A DNA stretch of 46,480 nt from Trebonia sp035294225 (GCA_035294225.1 DATGLH010000052.1:1-46480); one strand, 5' to 3'; numbered from the stretch's first letter, positions 23,012 through 31,535 are shown. Program-made: numbers and translations. The notes: generated by a model not told the origin, from the letters alone.

Positions 23012-24313
23012 TCAGTCCTCGGGCAGCACCCGGGGGCGGCCGGCCAGCAGCCCCGCGGCGAGCAGGACACCGGTGAGCGCGAACAGCACCACCACCGGCG
23101 CGTTCCAGCTCCCCGTGGCTGAGTGCAGCAAGCCGACCTCCAGCGGTCCCGCGCTCGCCAGCAGGTAGCCGACCGCCTGCGCGAGCGACGACAGCGACGC
23201 GGCGGCCGCCGGGTGCGGCGCCCGTGCCATCGTGAAGAAGATCGCCAGGCTGAGCGCCGCGTTCTGGCCCGCGCCGAGGATCAGCATCCAGACGACCGCG
23301 GAGCCGAGCGGCGCGTACACCGCCCCGGCGAGGCCGCCGGCCATCGCGGCCACCGTCGGCATGACGAGCGCGTACTGCGCGCGCATACGCTGGGCCGCCA
23401 CCGGGACCGCGAGCGACACCGCAAGGTTGCCGACCCCCATGAGCGCGAGCAGATCGCCGGCCGTGGCCGCGCTCACGCCCCGGTCGCGCAGGATCTCCGG
23501 CAGCCAGGACAGCGCGGCGTAATACAGCAGGCTCTGGACGCCCATGAAGACGGTAACCTGCCAGGCAAGCGCGTGCCGGTACACCGCCACCGAGGGGACC
23601 TCCGCCGGCGTCGGCGGCCTGCCCGGCTTCCCGGCCGGCCCGCCGTCCGCGGGAACGGCGGCGCCGGCGTCCGCGGAGAATGCCGCGTGCGTTCGGCCGA
23701 CATGTTTCGCCTGCGGCAGCCACAGCAGGGCGGCCAGCGCCGCAGGCCCGGCCAGCCAGCCGAGGGTCAGCAGCACCGAGCCGCCCGTGCTGTTCCAGAG
23801 CGGCACGCTGACCAGGGATCCCGTGATCGCGCCGACGGACAGCGCGGTGATGTAGAGGCCGATCAGGAAGCCCGCGCGCTCCGGCCACCGCCGCTTGATC
23901 AGGCTGGACAGCAGCACGTTCATGACGGCGATCGCACCGGTGGCGAGCACGGTGCCGGGAAATAGCAGCGAGCCGGGCATCGCGCCGCGCAGCAGCAGCC
24001 CGGCCGCCAGCGCCACGAGTGCCGCCAGCAGCACGCGTTCCTCGCCGTGCCGCCTGCTCAGCACCGCGGCGAAGCCGGAGACCACGCCGAAGACGATGAC
24101 CGGGGTGGCCGCCAGCACGGAGATCTCGGCGGCGGACAGGTGCAGGCTGGCCTGGAGTTCGGGGAAAACCGGCGGCAGGCTGGTGATCGCGCCGCGCAGG
24201 TTGAACCCGAGCGCGGCCACGCCGACAACCAGCAGCGCCCGCTCCAGCAGGCGCGCGCGACGGGAGGCCCGGGCGTTCAACGGCACTGCCGGCCGCAACC
24301 AAGTCACGAGCAT
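23012..24313 (-). CDS. MFS transporter, CynX/NimT type
   Basis: About 433 residues with 12 predicted membrane helices. GFNLRGAITSLPPVFPELQ in the first helix and loop is the hallmark of the CynX/NimT group (cyanate or nitroimidazole transport; substrates mostly unproven). The loop between the halves is long and rich in Pro/Gly/Ala. The frame is open to a GTG at 24379, giving 22 more residues, but the ATG at 24313 places the start just before the first helix as in relatives. A possible -10 (TACGTT) lies 6 bp upstream, suggesting a leaderless transcript. The HAD phosphatase gene follows. Confidence 0.88.
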   Translation of the reverse strand: MLVTWLRPAVPLNARASRRARLLERALLVVGVAALGFNLRGAITSLPPVFPELQASLHLSAAEISVLAATPVIVFGVVSGFAAVLSRRHGEERVLLAALVALAAGLLLRGAMPGSLLFPGTVLATGAIAVMNVLLSSLIKRRWPERAGFLIGLYITALSVGAITGSLVSVPLWNSTGGSVLLTLGWLAGPAALAALLWLPQAKHVGRTHAAFSADAGAAVPADGGPAGKPGRPPTPAEVPSVAVYRHALAWQVTVFMGVQSLLYYAALSWLPEILRDRGVSAATAGDLLALMGVGNLAVSLAVPVAAQRMRAQYALVMPTVAAMAGGLAGAVYAPLGSAVVWMLILGAGQNAALSLAIFFTMARAPHPAAAASLSSLAQAVGYLLASAGPLEVGLLHSATGSWNAPVVVLFALTGVLLAAGLLAGRPRVLPED

Positions 24314-24400
24314 GTAAACGTACCGGACGACGATATGTTCCAGGTAACCGGCGTACCGGATATGCCCGCGGGACGGCACGGCCGCGGTCCGGCGAGACGG

Positions 24401-26035
24401 TCAGCGCAGGTCGGCGAGCAGGTTCTTGTGCCAGTACCAGATCGTGTACCGGCCGATGCGGTAGACCCTCGCGGGCTTGCCGAACGTGGCGAGCACGGCG
24501 CCGCGGCTGGTGAAGCCGGGGAAGCCAGGGATGCCGGGGAACAGCACCACGAAGTCCGCCGAGGACCTGGCGGGGTCGTACCAGGCCGCCTTCGCGTTGA
24601 GGCCGCCCCCGGCGATCACCCCGGTCCTGGTAGCGCCCACCACGCGCACCGCGACCCGGTCGCCGCTGGCCAGCGTCACGACGTTGGCCTCCCAGTACCC
24701 GGACAGGCCGGTCCCCATGGGGTGGTGTTCCAGCCAGGAGGTGAGCTGCCACGCCTGCGGGGGGGCGGGCGGCTTGCTGATCTCCAGGCCGAGCCCGGCC
24801 AGGTAGGCGACGAGGACGGCGCCGAGCAGCGGCAGCAGCGCCCTGCCCGCGCGCCGGGCGCTGCCCAGCGGGCGTGCGAGCTGGCGGCCGGCCAGCGCCG
24901 CGGCGAACGGCAGCACGGGAGCGATTTCCCTGGCGGCGGGGAGGCCGGTGGCGTGCGTGCTGACCGCGAACGTGACCACCTCGGCGGCGATCGCCGTCAG
25001 CAGGACCTGGCTCACGCGGTCGTCCCCGGAGAACCGCCATGCTGCCACCGCGATCCCGCATGCGGCCAGGGCGGCGCCGACGACGTGCACCATGACGAAG
25101 AACGTCGTGGCGCTCATCGGCAGGCCGCGGAAGTCGGCGCCCGGGAGCAGCAGCAGGCTCTGGCCCGTGATCGGCAGGTTGTGCCTGATGATCTCGCCGA
25201 CCGGGGCGAGCTGCGCGCTCACCGGAAGGACGGTATACCCGCCGGCGGCGCGGATGAGCCGTGTCGCTCCCTGCGCCGCGCCGGCCGCGGCGAGGGCACC
25301 GCCGGCCAGCGCCACGTCATACCACTGGGCGGCAAGGCGCTGGCGCGCGGCTGCCGCCCGCGCCACGCGGAACCCGCAGACCAGGACCAGCGGCACCACC
25401 CCGGCGATGAGCACCAGCGCGTCGGCCACCTGCGCCCAGCCGAGCAGCAGGGACGTGGCAACCGGCACGTACCAGCGGGGCCGGGCGCGGTCCAGGATCA
25501 GCCACACCGCCATGAGCGGGACCGACGTGCCGATGTGATCGGGTGAGGAGACCAGGATGTTCACGCCGGTGACGAGCTGCGGGGCGAGCATGATCCCGGC
25601 GGCCAGCCCCACCCGGATCGCCGCTTCGCGCCCGGTCGCGGTTCCCTTGGCCAGCAGCGCCGCGGACAGCACGGCCAGCGTGTAGGTCATCGCCGCGGCC
25701 ACGTGCACCACGTCCTGGCCGAGCCCGCGCACGAGTTCGACCAGCATGTACTGCGGCAGTTCGGTGGTGTAGAAGGCGACGTCCGTCAGCGTCCAGCCGC
25801 GCAGCAGCGGATTGCCATGCAGCATGTCCCAGGCTTGCAGGGCTTGCGACGCGCCGTCGGAGTTGACCGGGCGCGTCGCGGCCAGCCGCAGGTAAGCGGC
25901 GAACCCGGCGAGCGCGGCGAGGATCCAGGCCCCGGCGGTCAGCCAGCGGCGCCCCGGCCGCGCGCCGCCCGTCGCCACCAGGCGCGGGCCGGCGGTGTCG
26001 AGGACCCAGGCACGGTGACTCTTCGGCGACACCAC
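24401..26035 (-). CDS. Multi-pass membrane protein, GT-C glycosyltransferase-like, unassigned
   Basis: A 544-residue protein with a basic N-terminus and about ten predicted membrane helices, ending in a ~100-residue soluble domain (about 440-544, WYDPARSSADFVVLFPGIPG and YTIWYWHKNLL). The first extracytoplasmic loop has NSDGASQALQAWDMLHGN (about 58-75), a D-containing loop common in GT-C enzymes and their homologues. No named family is assigned. The start is a GTG, the first of two consecutive GTG codons. It is encoded upstream of the MFS and HAD genes, and the later GT87 gene shares its upstream motif, suggesting a common role in envelope glycan or glycolipid synthesis (inference). Confidence 0.75.
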   Translation of the reverse strand: MVSPKSHRAWVLDTAGPRLVATGGARPGRRWLTAGAWILAALAGFAAYLRLAATRPVNSDGASQALQAWDMLHGNPLLRGWTLTDVAFYTTELPQYMLVELVRGLGQDVVHVAAAMTYTLAVLSAALLAKGTATGREAAIRVGLAAGIMLAPQLVTGVNILVSSPDHIGTSVPLMAVWLILDRARPRWYVPVATSLLLGWAQVADALVLIAGVVPLVLVCGFRVARAAAARQRLAAQWYDVALAGGALAAAGAAQGATRLIRAAGGYTVLPVSAQLAPVGEIIRHNLPITGQSLLLLPGADFRGLPMSATTFFVMVHVVGAALAACGIAVAAWRFSGDDRVSQVLLTAIAAEVVTFAVSTHATGLPAAREIAPVLPFAAALAGRQLARPLGSARRAGRALLPLLGAVLVAYLAGLGLEISKPPAPPQAWQLTSWLEHHPMGTGLSGYWEANVVTLASGDRVAVRVVGATRTGVIAGGGLNAKAAWYDPARSSADFVVLFPGIPGFPGFTSRGAVLATFGKPARVYRIGRYTIWYWHKNLLADLR

Positions 26036-26058
26036 TCGGATATTCCACCACGCTAACC

Positions 26059-26067
26059 GTTAAGAAC
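26059..26067 (-). promoter_or_regulatory. Motif GTTCTTAAC upstream of the membrane GT-C-like gene
   Basis: It lies 24-32 bp before the GTG start and reads GTTCTTAACGGTTAGCGT on the gene's strand. It is the reverse complement of the 9-mer before the GT87 gene, in a matching position. The surrounding DNA (26060-26150) is strikingly AT-rich for this genome. Confidence 0.35.
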
Positions 26068-26241
26068 TCCCGGGAAAAATTCCTAAGAAATGATAAAGAA
26101 ACCTGCTGTCTATGGTTTCTGTCTTTTTATGGCGAATATTGATTTGCCGCGGTAAACCGCCCGATCCGGGACGGATGCGACCAAGCTCACAGCCCCGCCG
26201 CCGGGCGCGGCCGGGATCGTTCCGTGAAGATTGAGATGGCT

Positions 26242-26994
26242 ATGACCATCTACCAGGCCGCTGTCCTGCTCGCGGCGGGGACGCTCGGCGGCATCGCGAG
26301 CACCGTGGCCAGCGTCGCCAGCGTGGTCTCCTACCCGGTACTGCTCGCGCTCGGCCTGCCGCCGCTGTCCGCCAACGTCACGAACACGATGTCCCTGGTG
26401 CTCACCGGCGCCGGGTCGGTGCTCGGCTCACGGCCCGAACTCGACGGGCAGCGCGGCCGGGTGCTCCGGCTCGGCGCGGTCACCGCGCTCGGCGGGGCGG
26501 CCGGGGCCGCCGTCCTGCTGCTGGCGCCGGCCGGCGCGTTCGGGTTCGTGGTCCCGGTGCTGATCGGCGGGGCGTCGCTGGTGCTGCTCGCGCAGCCGGC
26601 GATCCGGGGCCTGTCCCCGCGGCCGGACGCCGAACGGTCCTGGTGGCGGCTTGCCGTGGTGTTCGGCGTGGCGGCCTATGTCGGCTACTTCGGCGCGGCC
26701 GGCGGCGTGCTGATGCTCACCGCGCTGGCCGCGATGATCAGCGAGTCACTGCTGCGGGTCAACGCCATCAAGAACGCGGTCTCCGGCGCCGCGAACGGCG
26801 TGGCGGCGGTCATGTTCGCCGCGTTCGCGCCGGTGCACTGGGTATTCGTGCCGCCGCTCGCGGCCGGCTTCCTGGCCGGCGGGTTCACCGGGCCGCGGCT
26901 AGTGCGGCGGCTTCCGGTGAAGGCACTGCGGGTCTTCGTCGCGCTGTGCGGACTCGCGCTGGCGGTCAGGCTCGGCATGGCGGCTTACGGCTAG
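26242..26994 (+). CDS. TauE/SafE family (sulfite exporter-like) membrane protein
   Basis: About 250 residues with eight predicted membrane helices in two similar halves. The family motifs appear as GGIASTVASVASVVSYPVLL near the start, PPLSANVTNTMSLV, and in the second half YVGYFGAAGGVLML and LRVNAIKNAVSGAANGVAA. The family exports small anions such as sulfite or sulfonates; the substrate is not defined here. Alternative starts exist at 26224 (GTG) and 26236 (ATG); 26242 gives the usual N-terminus (MTIYQAAVLLAAG). It is a single gene, with 240 bp of AT-rich DNA upstream. Confidence 0.9.
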   Translation: MTIYQAAVLLAAGTLGGIASTVASVASVVSYPVLLALGLPPLSANVTNTMSLVLTGAGSVLGSRPELDGQRGRVLRLGAVTALGGAAGAAVLLLAPAGAFGFVVPVLIGGASLVLLAQPAIRGLSPRPDAERSWWRLAVVFGVAAYVGYFGAAGGVLMLTALAAMISESLLRVNAIKNAVSGAANGVAAVMFAAFAPVHWVFVPPLAAGFLAGGFTGPRLVRRLPVKALRVFVALCGLALAVRLGMAAYG

Positions 26995-27860
26995 GCGCGC
27001 CCGCGCCCGGGCTGCGCGGCCAAGGGCTGCGCGTCTAGGGCTGCGCGCGGCCAAGGGCTGCGCGCCTCCGGTGCCGGCGCGACGCCGGCGCCGCGCCGTC
27101 CCGGCGCCGCACCTGGGACGGCCATTGCCGGACGGGCCAGAATGCCTACTGCGATTACCTACCGAGACCAACGCCGTTCCGTCGCCCCTGGGGCATGCTC
27201 CCTTTCGGCCTTTTGGCGCGATGCCGCCCAGCTTGGTTGGATCACGATTCCCGGGCGCCACGCAAGCCGCTTGTGTCACGGCCGCGTCCGCCAGCGGGGC
27301 CGGCGCCCTGCCATGGCCGGCGCGCGAACCGAAAAATCTTTCATCATGCCGAAAAAATCCGGAATAGGTGTAAAAACATTTCCGGATCATGAAAGGCACC
27401 GCTGAACGGGCACCGGGCCGTACCGGGGCACCGATGTCCCGCTGCCCGGACCGGCCAGGCGCCGTTTCAGGTGCCGGAACGCGGGTCGGCCGTGCTCACA
27501 CGATCGGCTGCCCCCGGGAACGCCCGATCCGGCGCAAGGCCTCCGGCCCGTCGGCCTCAAGCGACTTGAGCTAAGCGGTGCCACTACTGAGACTAATTGG
27601 GCTATTCGTGCCGCCGTGTCCTGATTTAATAAATCCCTCACATAAAGGAATACGGTCGTCTATTATCTCCCTATACTCGTCGGCGATCCAAGTCGCTGAC
27701 GACACACCTTCTGGGGACAGCCTCGGGCCGGCGGGTTCACGCGGCTCAGGTTTCCCCGGTACACGGGGGCCTGCGCCGCCCCGGGACCGCAGGCAGTCAT
27801 TTAATCAGCGTGCCCTTCTGTCACGCGCGTCCGTTCACTGCTACGGCGGGACCGGTTCCC
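26995..27860. other. Long intergenic region containing repeat copy C
   Basis: About 870 bp without a convincing gene. Directly after the TauE/SafE stop, GGGCTGCGCG-type blocks are repeated (27007-27066). Then comes the homologous block with copy C (27229-27393), the inverted repeat CTCAAG-CGA-CTTGAG (27557-27571), and an AT-rich stretch at 27590-27700 with TATACT at 27672-27677 that may be a promoter for the zinc-ribbon gene. Confidence 0.5.
27229..27393 (+). repeat. 68-nt structured element, copy C, within a longer ~165-bp repeat
   Basis: The core is 27326-27393: the same first 23 nt as copy B, a perfect stem ATCCGGAA / TTCCGGAT, the loop TAGGTGTAAAAACAT and an outer pairing CTTTCAT / ATGAAAG. 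The upstream block (CAGCTTGG, ACGCAAGCCGCTTG, CTGCCATG) is homologous to that of copy B. Confidence 0.85.
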
Positions 27861-28096
27861 ATGGCTATCCTCATCACCCTTGGCATCATCGTCGCAGCCG
27901 GTACTTCATCTCCCTGCGGATTCACCCGCTAACCACGTGCAAGCTGTGCAATGGCGGCGGACGGCATTTCGGCTCGGTGTACACCTACGCGCACCGGCGC
28001 TGCCGCAAGTGCGGCGGATCCGGGCGGCGGGACCGGCTCGGCGTCCGCCTTTTCCTCGGCGGCACCGGCGACACCGGGATGTTCCCCAGGCGCTGA
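27861..28096 (+). pseudogene. Small membrane-anchored zinc-ribbon protein, frameshifted
   Basis: An ATG at 27861 opens a hydrophobic segment MAILITLGIIVAAG and then quickly hits a stop. One base over, from about 27902, the frame continues YFISLRIHPLTTCKLCNGGG...RRCRKCGGSG... to TGA at 28096. Together they form a classic small actinobacterial protein: one N-terminal helix, then two CxxC-G-x-G motifs of a DnaJ-type zinc ribbon (CKLCNGGG and CRKCGGSG). A single missing base near 27900 (within GCCGGTAC) would restore it. This is either a recent inactivating deletion or a sequencing error. Confidence 0.6.
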
Positions 28097-28200
28097 CGCG
28101 GCGCTGGCCGGGCCGGCGGGGAGCGTATAGCAGCCCTGGAGGGACGCCGCGCTGAGCGGGGGCGGGCGCCGGCGTAGCCGGCGCCCGGCGCGGCGTCCGG

Positions 28201-29169
28201 CTACGGGTTCACGATCACCTTGCCGATGGCGCCGCCCTCGGCGGCCTCGTGCGCCGAGGCTATCTCGCTCAGCGGGAAACGGTGGGCCGGGAGTTCGGTC
28301 AGCGCGCCGGCGGTCACGGCCGCCGTGATGTCGGCGGCCGCCTCGTCCAAGGCCAGGTCCGGTACCCCGTACAGCAGCACGAAACGCAGCGTCACGTTCG
28401 CCGTCATGCAGGCGCGCACCGGGAGCACCGGGTCGGGGCCGTCCGCGGCATAGGTGACCACCACGGTGGACGGCCCGGCCACCGCGAGGTCGAGCTTCAA
28501 GTTGGCGCCGAGAGCTACCTCGGTCACCCGGTCCACCGTCGCGGCGAACGCCTTGATCTGCTCGGCCGCGTCCTCGTCCCGGTAGTTCACGACGAGGTCG
28601 GCGCCCGCCTTCGCCGCGAGCGAGGCCTTCTCAGGGCTGCTGACGGTGGTCACCACGCGGGCGCCCGCCCACTTGGCGAGCTCGATCGCGAAGTGACCCA
28701 CGGCGCCGGCGCCTCCCGCGACGAGCACTGTCTTGCCGGCTATCGGCCCGTCGGCGAACAGGCAGCGGTGCGCGGTCATCGCGGGCACTCCCAGCGACGC
28801 GCCGAACTCGAACGAGGCGCCTTCCGGCAGGTGGACGGCCTGGCGAGCGGGCACCACGGTGTATTCGGCCGCGGTCCCCCAGCGGCTGCCGTGCGCCGCG
28901 AACCACACCCACACCCGTTCCCCGGTGCGCGCCGGGTCGACGCCGGCCCCCACGGCCTCGATCACGCCGGCGCCGTCCTGGTGCGGAACCTGGAACTCCG
29001 CTATCGGCCGCGGGACCGCACCGGAGCGCGCCTTGAAGTCGGTCGGGTTCACGCCCGAGGCGTGCACCCGCACCAGCACCTCGCCAGGGCCGGGCTCTGG
29101 CCGGTCCATCTCCTCGACCCGCAGCACGTCCCGCGCGGGACCGGTGCCGCGGTACACAGCCGCCTTCAT
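28201..29169 (-). CDS. NADPH:quinone oxidoreductase-like zinc-type dehydrogenase (MDR superfamily)
   Basis: A 322-residue medium-chain dehydrogenase/reductase. The N-terminal GroES-like domain contains VHASGVNPTDFKARSG (about 36-51) and the coenzyme-binding motif is AGGAGAVG (151-158). The structural-zinc cysteines are absent, as in zeta-crystallin/QOR enzymes, which reduce quinones or enones with NADPH. The ATG at 29169 is preferred to an upstream in-frame start (29187) because the protein then begins MKAAVYRGTG as in relatives. There is no Shine-Dalgarno sequence; a TAGGCT shortly upstream may be a leaderless -10. Confidence 0.92.
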   Translation of the reverse strand: MKAAVYRGTGPARDVLRVEEMDRPEPGPGEVLVRVHASGVNPTDFKARSGAVPRPIAEFQVPHQDGAGVIEAVGAGVDPARTGERVWVWFAAHGSRWGTAAEYTVVPARQAVHLPEGASFEFGASLGVPAMTAHRCLFADGPIAGKTVLVAGGAGAVGHFAIELAKWAGARVVTTVSSPEKASLAAKAGADLVVNYRDEDAAEQIKAFAATVDRVTEVALGANLKLDLAVAGPSTVVVTYAADGPDPVLPVRACMTANVTLRFVLLYGVPDLALDEAAADITAAVTAGALTELPAHRFPLSEIASAHEAAEGGAIGKVIVNP

Positions 29170-29376
29170 GAGAACCAGCCTAGCCAAGGGGCGCGGGGAC
29201 GAACCCCCGCGCAGGCGCAGGGACCGGGCGCGGGCAGGACGGGGCGGCGGTCCCCCACCCGGGGATCACCGGCGCCAGGGAGACGGGCCGGCGGGCCAGG
29301 AAGACGGGCCGGCGGGCCAGGGAGAGGCCGGCGGGCCGTCCGGCCGCTTGGAGGCGCCTGAGCGGCCGACGGCAGA

Positions 29377-29410
29377 TTCTAAGGAAGTTCTAAGGATCTG
29401 CCTCTAGTGT
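29377..29410 (+). promoter_or_regulatory. 11-bp direct-repeat operator and promoter before the secreted protease
   Basis: TTCTAAGGAAG (29377-29387) is followed without a gap by TTCTAAGGATC (29388-29398) and then a -10-like CTCTAGTGT (29402-29410). Direct repeats with an 11-bp period upstream of a -10 are the layout bound by OmpR/PhoB-type response regulators, which activate promoters that lack a good -35. The protease starts at 29539. Confidence 0.6.
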
Positions 29411-29538
29411 GAGGCCGTTCGGTAGATCACAATTGAGCATCGGCAAGGCAACAAACGGTGCGAAACGCGTCGTCTGGCGCTTTGTCGCTCAATGGGGCCG
29501 ATGCGGCGGCTTGCCCGGGGCGGGCGTGGAGGTGGTGG

Positions 29539-30366
29539 ATGAGGCGCATGGCACGCCGCGCGCATGGCTGGCGCCTGCCGGCCCGCCTCATCGCCATCCT
29601 CGCCACCGCGCTCGCCTGCGGTACCCTGATGCTCATTCCGGCGGACGGCGGCGCCACGGCGATCCTCCCCCGGAGCGGCCTGGCGGCGGGCCGCGCGGCC
29701 ACGGCGTCGCACACCGGCCGGCCCTTCGGCGGAGTGGCTGCCGTGGGCGCGCTGTTCACCATGGACTCCGGCAGGCTGGGCACGCACTTCTGCACGGCAA
29801 GCGTCGTGCACAGCACCCGCGGTGACCTGGCCGTCACGGCCGCGCACTGCGTGTCCGACGATCCGGGACAGGTCGTGTTCGTTCCCGGCTACGCCAACGG
29901 CACGGAGCCCTACGGCATCTGGCAGGTCACCCGCGTCTACACCGACCAGGCATGGCAGTCCGCGCAGGACCCAGACGACGACGTCGCCTTCCTGCGGCTG
30001 TCCGACGGGAGCGACGGCACGCCCATCGAGGACATCACCGGCGCCGAACAGCTCGGCACCGGCTGGCAGGGCTCCACGCTCGTCCAGGTGATCGGCTACC
30101 CGAACAGCGCGGACCAGCCGGTCGTGTGCGCGAACTGGACGAAGAGCTTCAGCCCCACCCAGCTCGAGTTCGACTGCCGCGGCTACACCAACGGGACGAG
30201 CGGCGGCCCGCTCCTCGCCGACGTGTCGGACGGATCGGGCCAGGGCACGGTGATCGGCGTGATCGGCGGCTACGAGCAGGGCGGTGACACGCCGGACGTG
30301 TCGTACGCGCCGGCGTTCGGGGCGGCGGTGGCAGCCCTCTACCGGAGCGCGGAAGCGGGCGGCTGA
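29539..30366 (+). CDS. Secreted trypsin-like serine protease (S1 family)
   Basis: A 275-residue protein with a basic N-terminus and a hydrophobic segment (about 13-35), a Sec signal or anchor. The chymotrypsin-fold triad is visible: His103 in TAAHC, Asp148 in DDDVAF and Ser221 in GTSGGPLL. Cys85/Cys104 and Cys197/Cys213 are likely disulfides. GGAGGTGG precedes the ATG at 29539; an upstream in-frame ATG (29458) lacks such a site. A single gene. Its promoter carries tandem direct repeats, suggesting control by a two-component system responding to envelope or nutrient conditions. Confidence 0.9.
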   Translation: MRRMARRAHGWRLPARLIAILATALACGTLMLIPADGGATAILPRSGLAAGRAATASHTGRPFGGVAAVGALFTMDSGRLGTHFCTASVVHSTRGDLAVTAAHCVSDDPGQVVFVPGYANGTEPYGIWQVTRVYTDQAWQSAQDPDDDVAFLRLSDGSDGTPIEDITGAEQLGTGWQGSTLVQVIGYPNSADQPVVCANWTKSFSPTQLEFDCRGYTNGTSGGPLLADVSDGSGQGTVIGVIGGYEQGGDTPDVSYAPAFGAAVAALYRSAEAGG

Positions 30367-30448
30367 CCGCCACGCCCCCGCGCGCCGCCACGCCCGCTCA
30401 GCCGGGCGAACGGCCGGCAGGCACCACCGTCCGTTCGGGATGAATCTC

Positions 30449-31405
30449 TTACTCACCCGCCGCGGGCGGAGGAACGATCGCGTCGATCTCCGCGAGCTCG
30501 TCCGGTGCCGGCTCCCACTCCCCCGCGGCCGCGTTGGCCTTGACCTGCTCAGGGGACGTCGCCCCGGCGATCACCGAGGTGCAGCCGGGCTGCGCCGCCA
30601 GGCCGCCGATGGCGATCTGGAGGATCGACACGCCGTGTTCGGCGCCCCAGGCGATGAGAGCCTCCACCTTGGCGAGCTTGTCGTCGGTGACGTAGCCCGC
30701 GCGGGCGGCCAGCCGGGTTCCTTCCGGTATCGGCCGGCCGCGCCGCACCTTGCCGGTGAGCAGCCCGTTCGCCAGCGGGTAGTAGGGCAGCACGCCGAGT
30801 CCGAAGTTGACCGCCGCCGGCACCACCTCCGCCTCGGCCTCGCGCTCAAGCAGCGACCAGCGGTTCTGCGCCGAGATGAAGGGGGCGCGGCCGGCGCTCG
30901 CCGCCACGTGCGCGGCGTCCGCGATCTGCCAGCCGGCCAGGTTGGAATGCCCGATGTACCTGACCTTGCCCGCGGTGACCAGTTCGTCGAGCGCGGTTAT
31001 CGTCTCCTCGATCGGCGTCAGCGGATCCGGGGTGTGCAGCTGGTACAGGTCGATGTAGTCCGTGCGCAGCCGCCGCAGCGACTGCTCGACGGCGAGCCGG
31101 ATGTACTTGCGGCCGCCCTTGGCGCCGGCGGCGGGGCCGTAGCCCATGTCCACCCGCTGGTGGCCGAACTTCGTGGCGAGCACCACCTTGTCCCTGCGCC
31201 CGGCGAGAGCCTCGCCGAGCGCGAGTTCCGAGCCGGCGTCCTTGCCGTAGATGTCGGCGGTGTCGAAGAGCGTGATGCCGGCGTCGATAGCCGCGTCGAC
31301 CACGGCGCGCGCGGCATTTGCGTCGATGCGGCCGCCGAAGTTGTTGCAGCCGAGGCCGACGACGGATACGAGCAGCCCGGAGTCACCAAGGGTTCGATAG
31401 CGCAT
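30449..31405 (-). CDS. Aldo/keto reductase
   Basis: A 318-residue NADPH-dependent oxidoreductase with the AKR barrel. The catalytic tetrad is visible as Asp48 and Tyr53 (FDTADIYG), Lys79 (ATKFGH) and His124 (YQLHTPDP). The C-terminal coenzyme region VIAGATSPEQVKANAAA is typical. The frame is open further upstream, but the N-terminus MRYRTLGDSGLLVSVVGLGC is standard, so the ATG at 31405 is chosen. The substrate is unknown. The upstream DNA contains two copies of a 16-bp repeat that may be its operator. Confidence 0.93.
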   Translation of the reverse strand: MRYRTLGDSGLLVSVVGLGCNNFGGRIDANAARAVVDAAIDAGITLFDTADIYGKDAGSELALGEALAGRRDKVVLATKFGHQRVDMGYGPAAGAKGGRKYIRLAVEQSLRRLRTDYIDLYQLHTPDPLTPIEETITALDELVTAGKVRYIGHSNLAGWQIADAAHVAASAGRAPFISAQNRWSLLEREAEAEVVPAAVNFGLGVLPYYPLANGLLTGKVRRGRPIPEGTRLAARAGYVTDDKLAKVEALIAWGAEHGVSILQIAIGGLAAQPGCTSVIAGATSPEQVKANAAAGEWEPAPDELAEIDAIVPPPAAGE

Positions 31406-31450
31406 GGTAGGCATCATACGGAAAGGCCATGGCCGGCCCGGCGGCGGCCG

Positions 31451-31480
31451 GCCGCATTCTGCCGCATTCAGCCGCATTCA
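31451..31480. repeat. 10-bp triplication
   Basis: GCCGCATTC(T/A) occurs three times in tandem. Confidence 0.85.
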
Positions 31481-31500
31481 GCCCCGCCAGCCGCGGGTCG

Positions 31501-31535
31501 TTAATTAGCGCTACCGGGGTTAATTAGCGCTACCG
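31501..31535. repeat. Two direct copies of TTAATTAGCGCTACCG, possible operator
   Basis: Exact 16-bp copies at 31501-31516 and 31520-31535, 19 bp apart. Each contains the palindrome TAGCGCTA and an AT-rich flank (TTAATTA). They lie about 96-130 bp upstream of the aldo/keto reductase start. Confidence 0.75.

Noticed and set aside
26899..27399. A 166-aa minus-strand frame over repeat copy C, starting MPFMIRKCFYTYSG
   Set aside because: The matching frame in copy B stops after about 13 codons and in copy A after 3 codons, so the sequence conservation is not due to coding.
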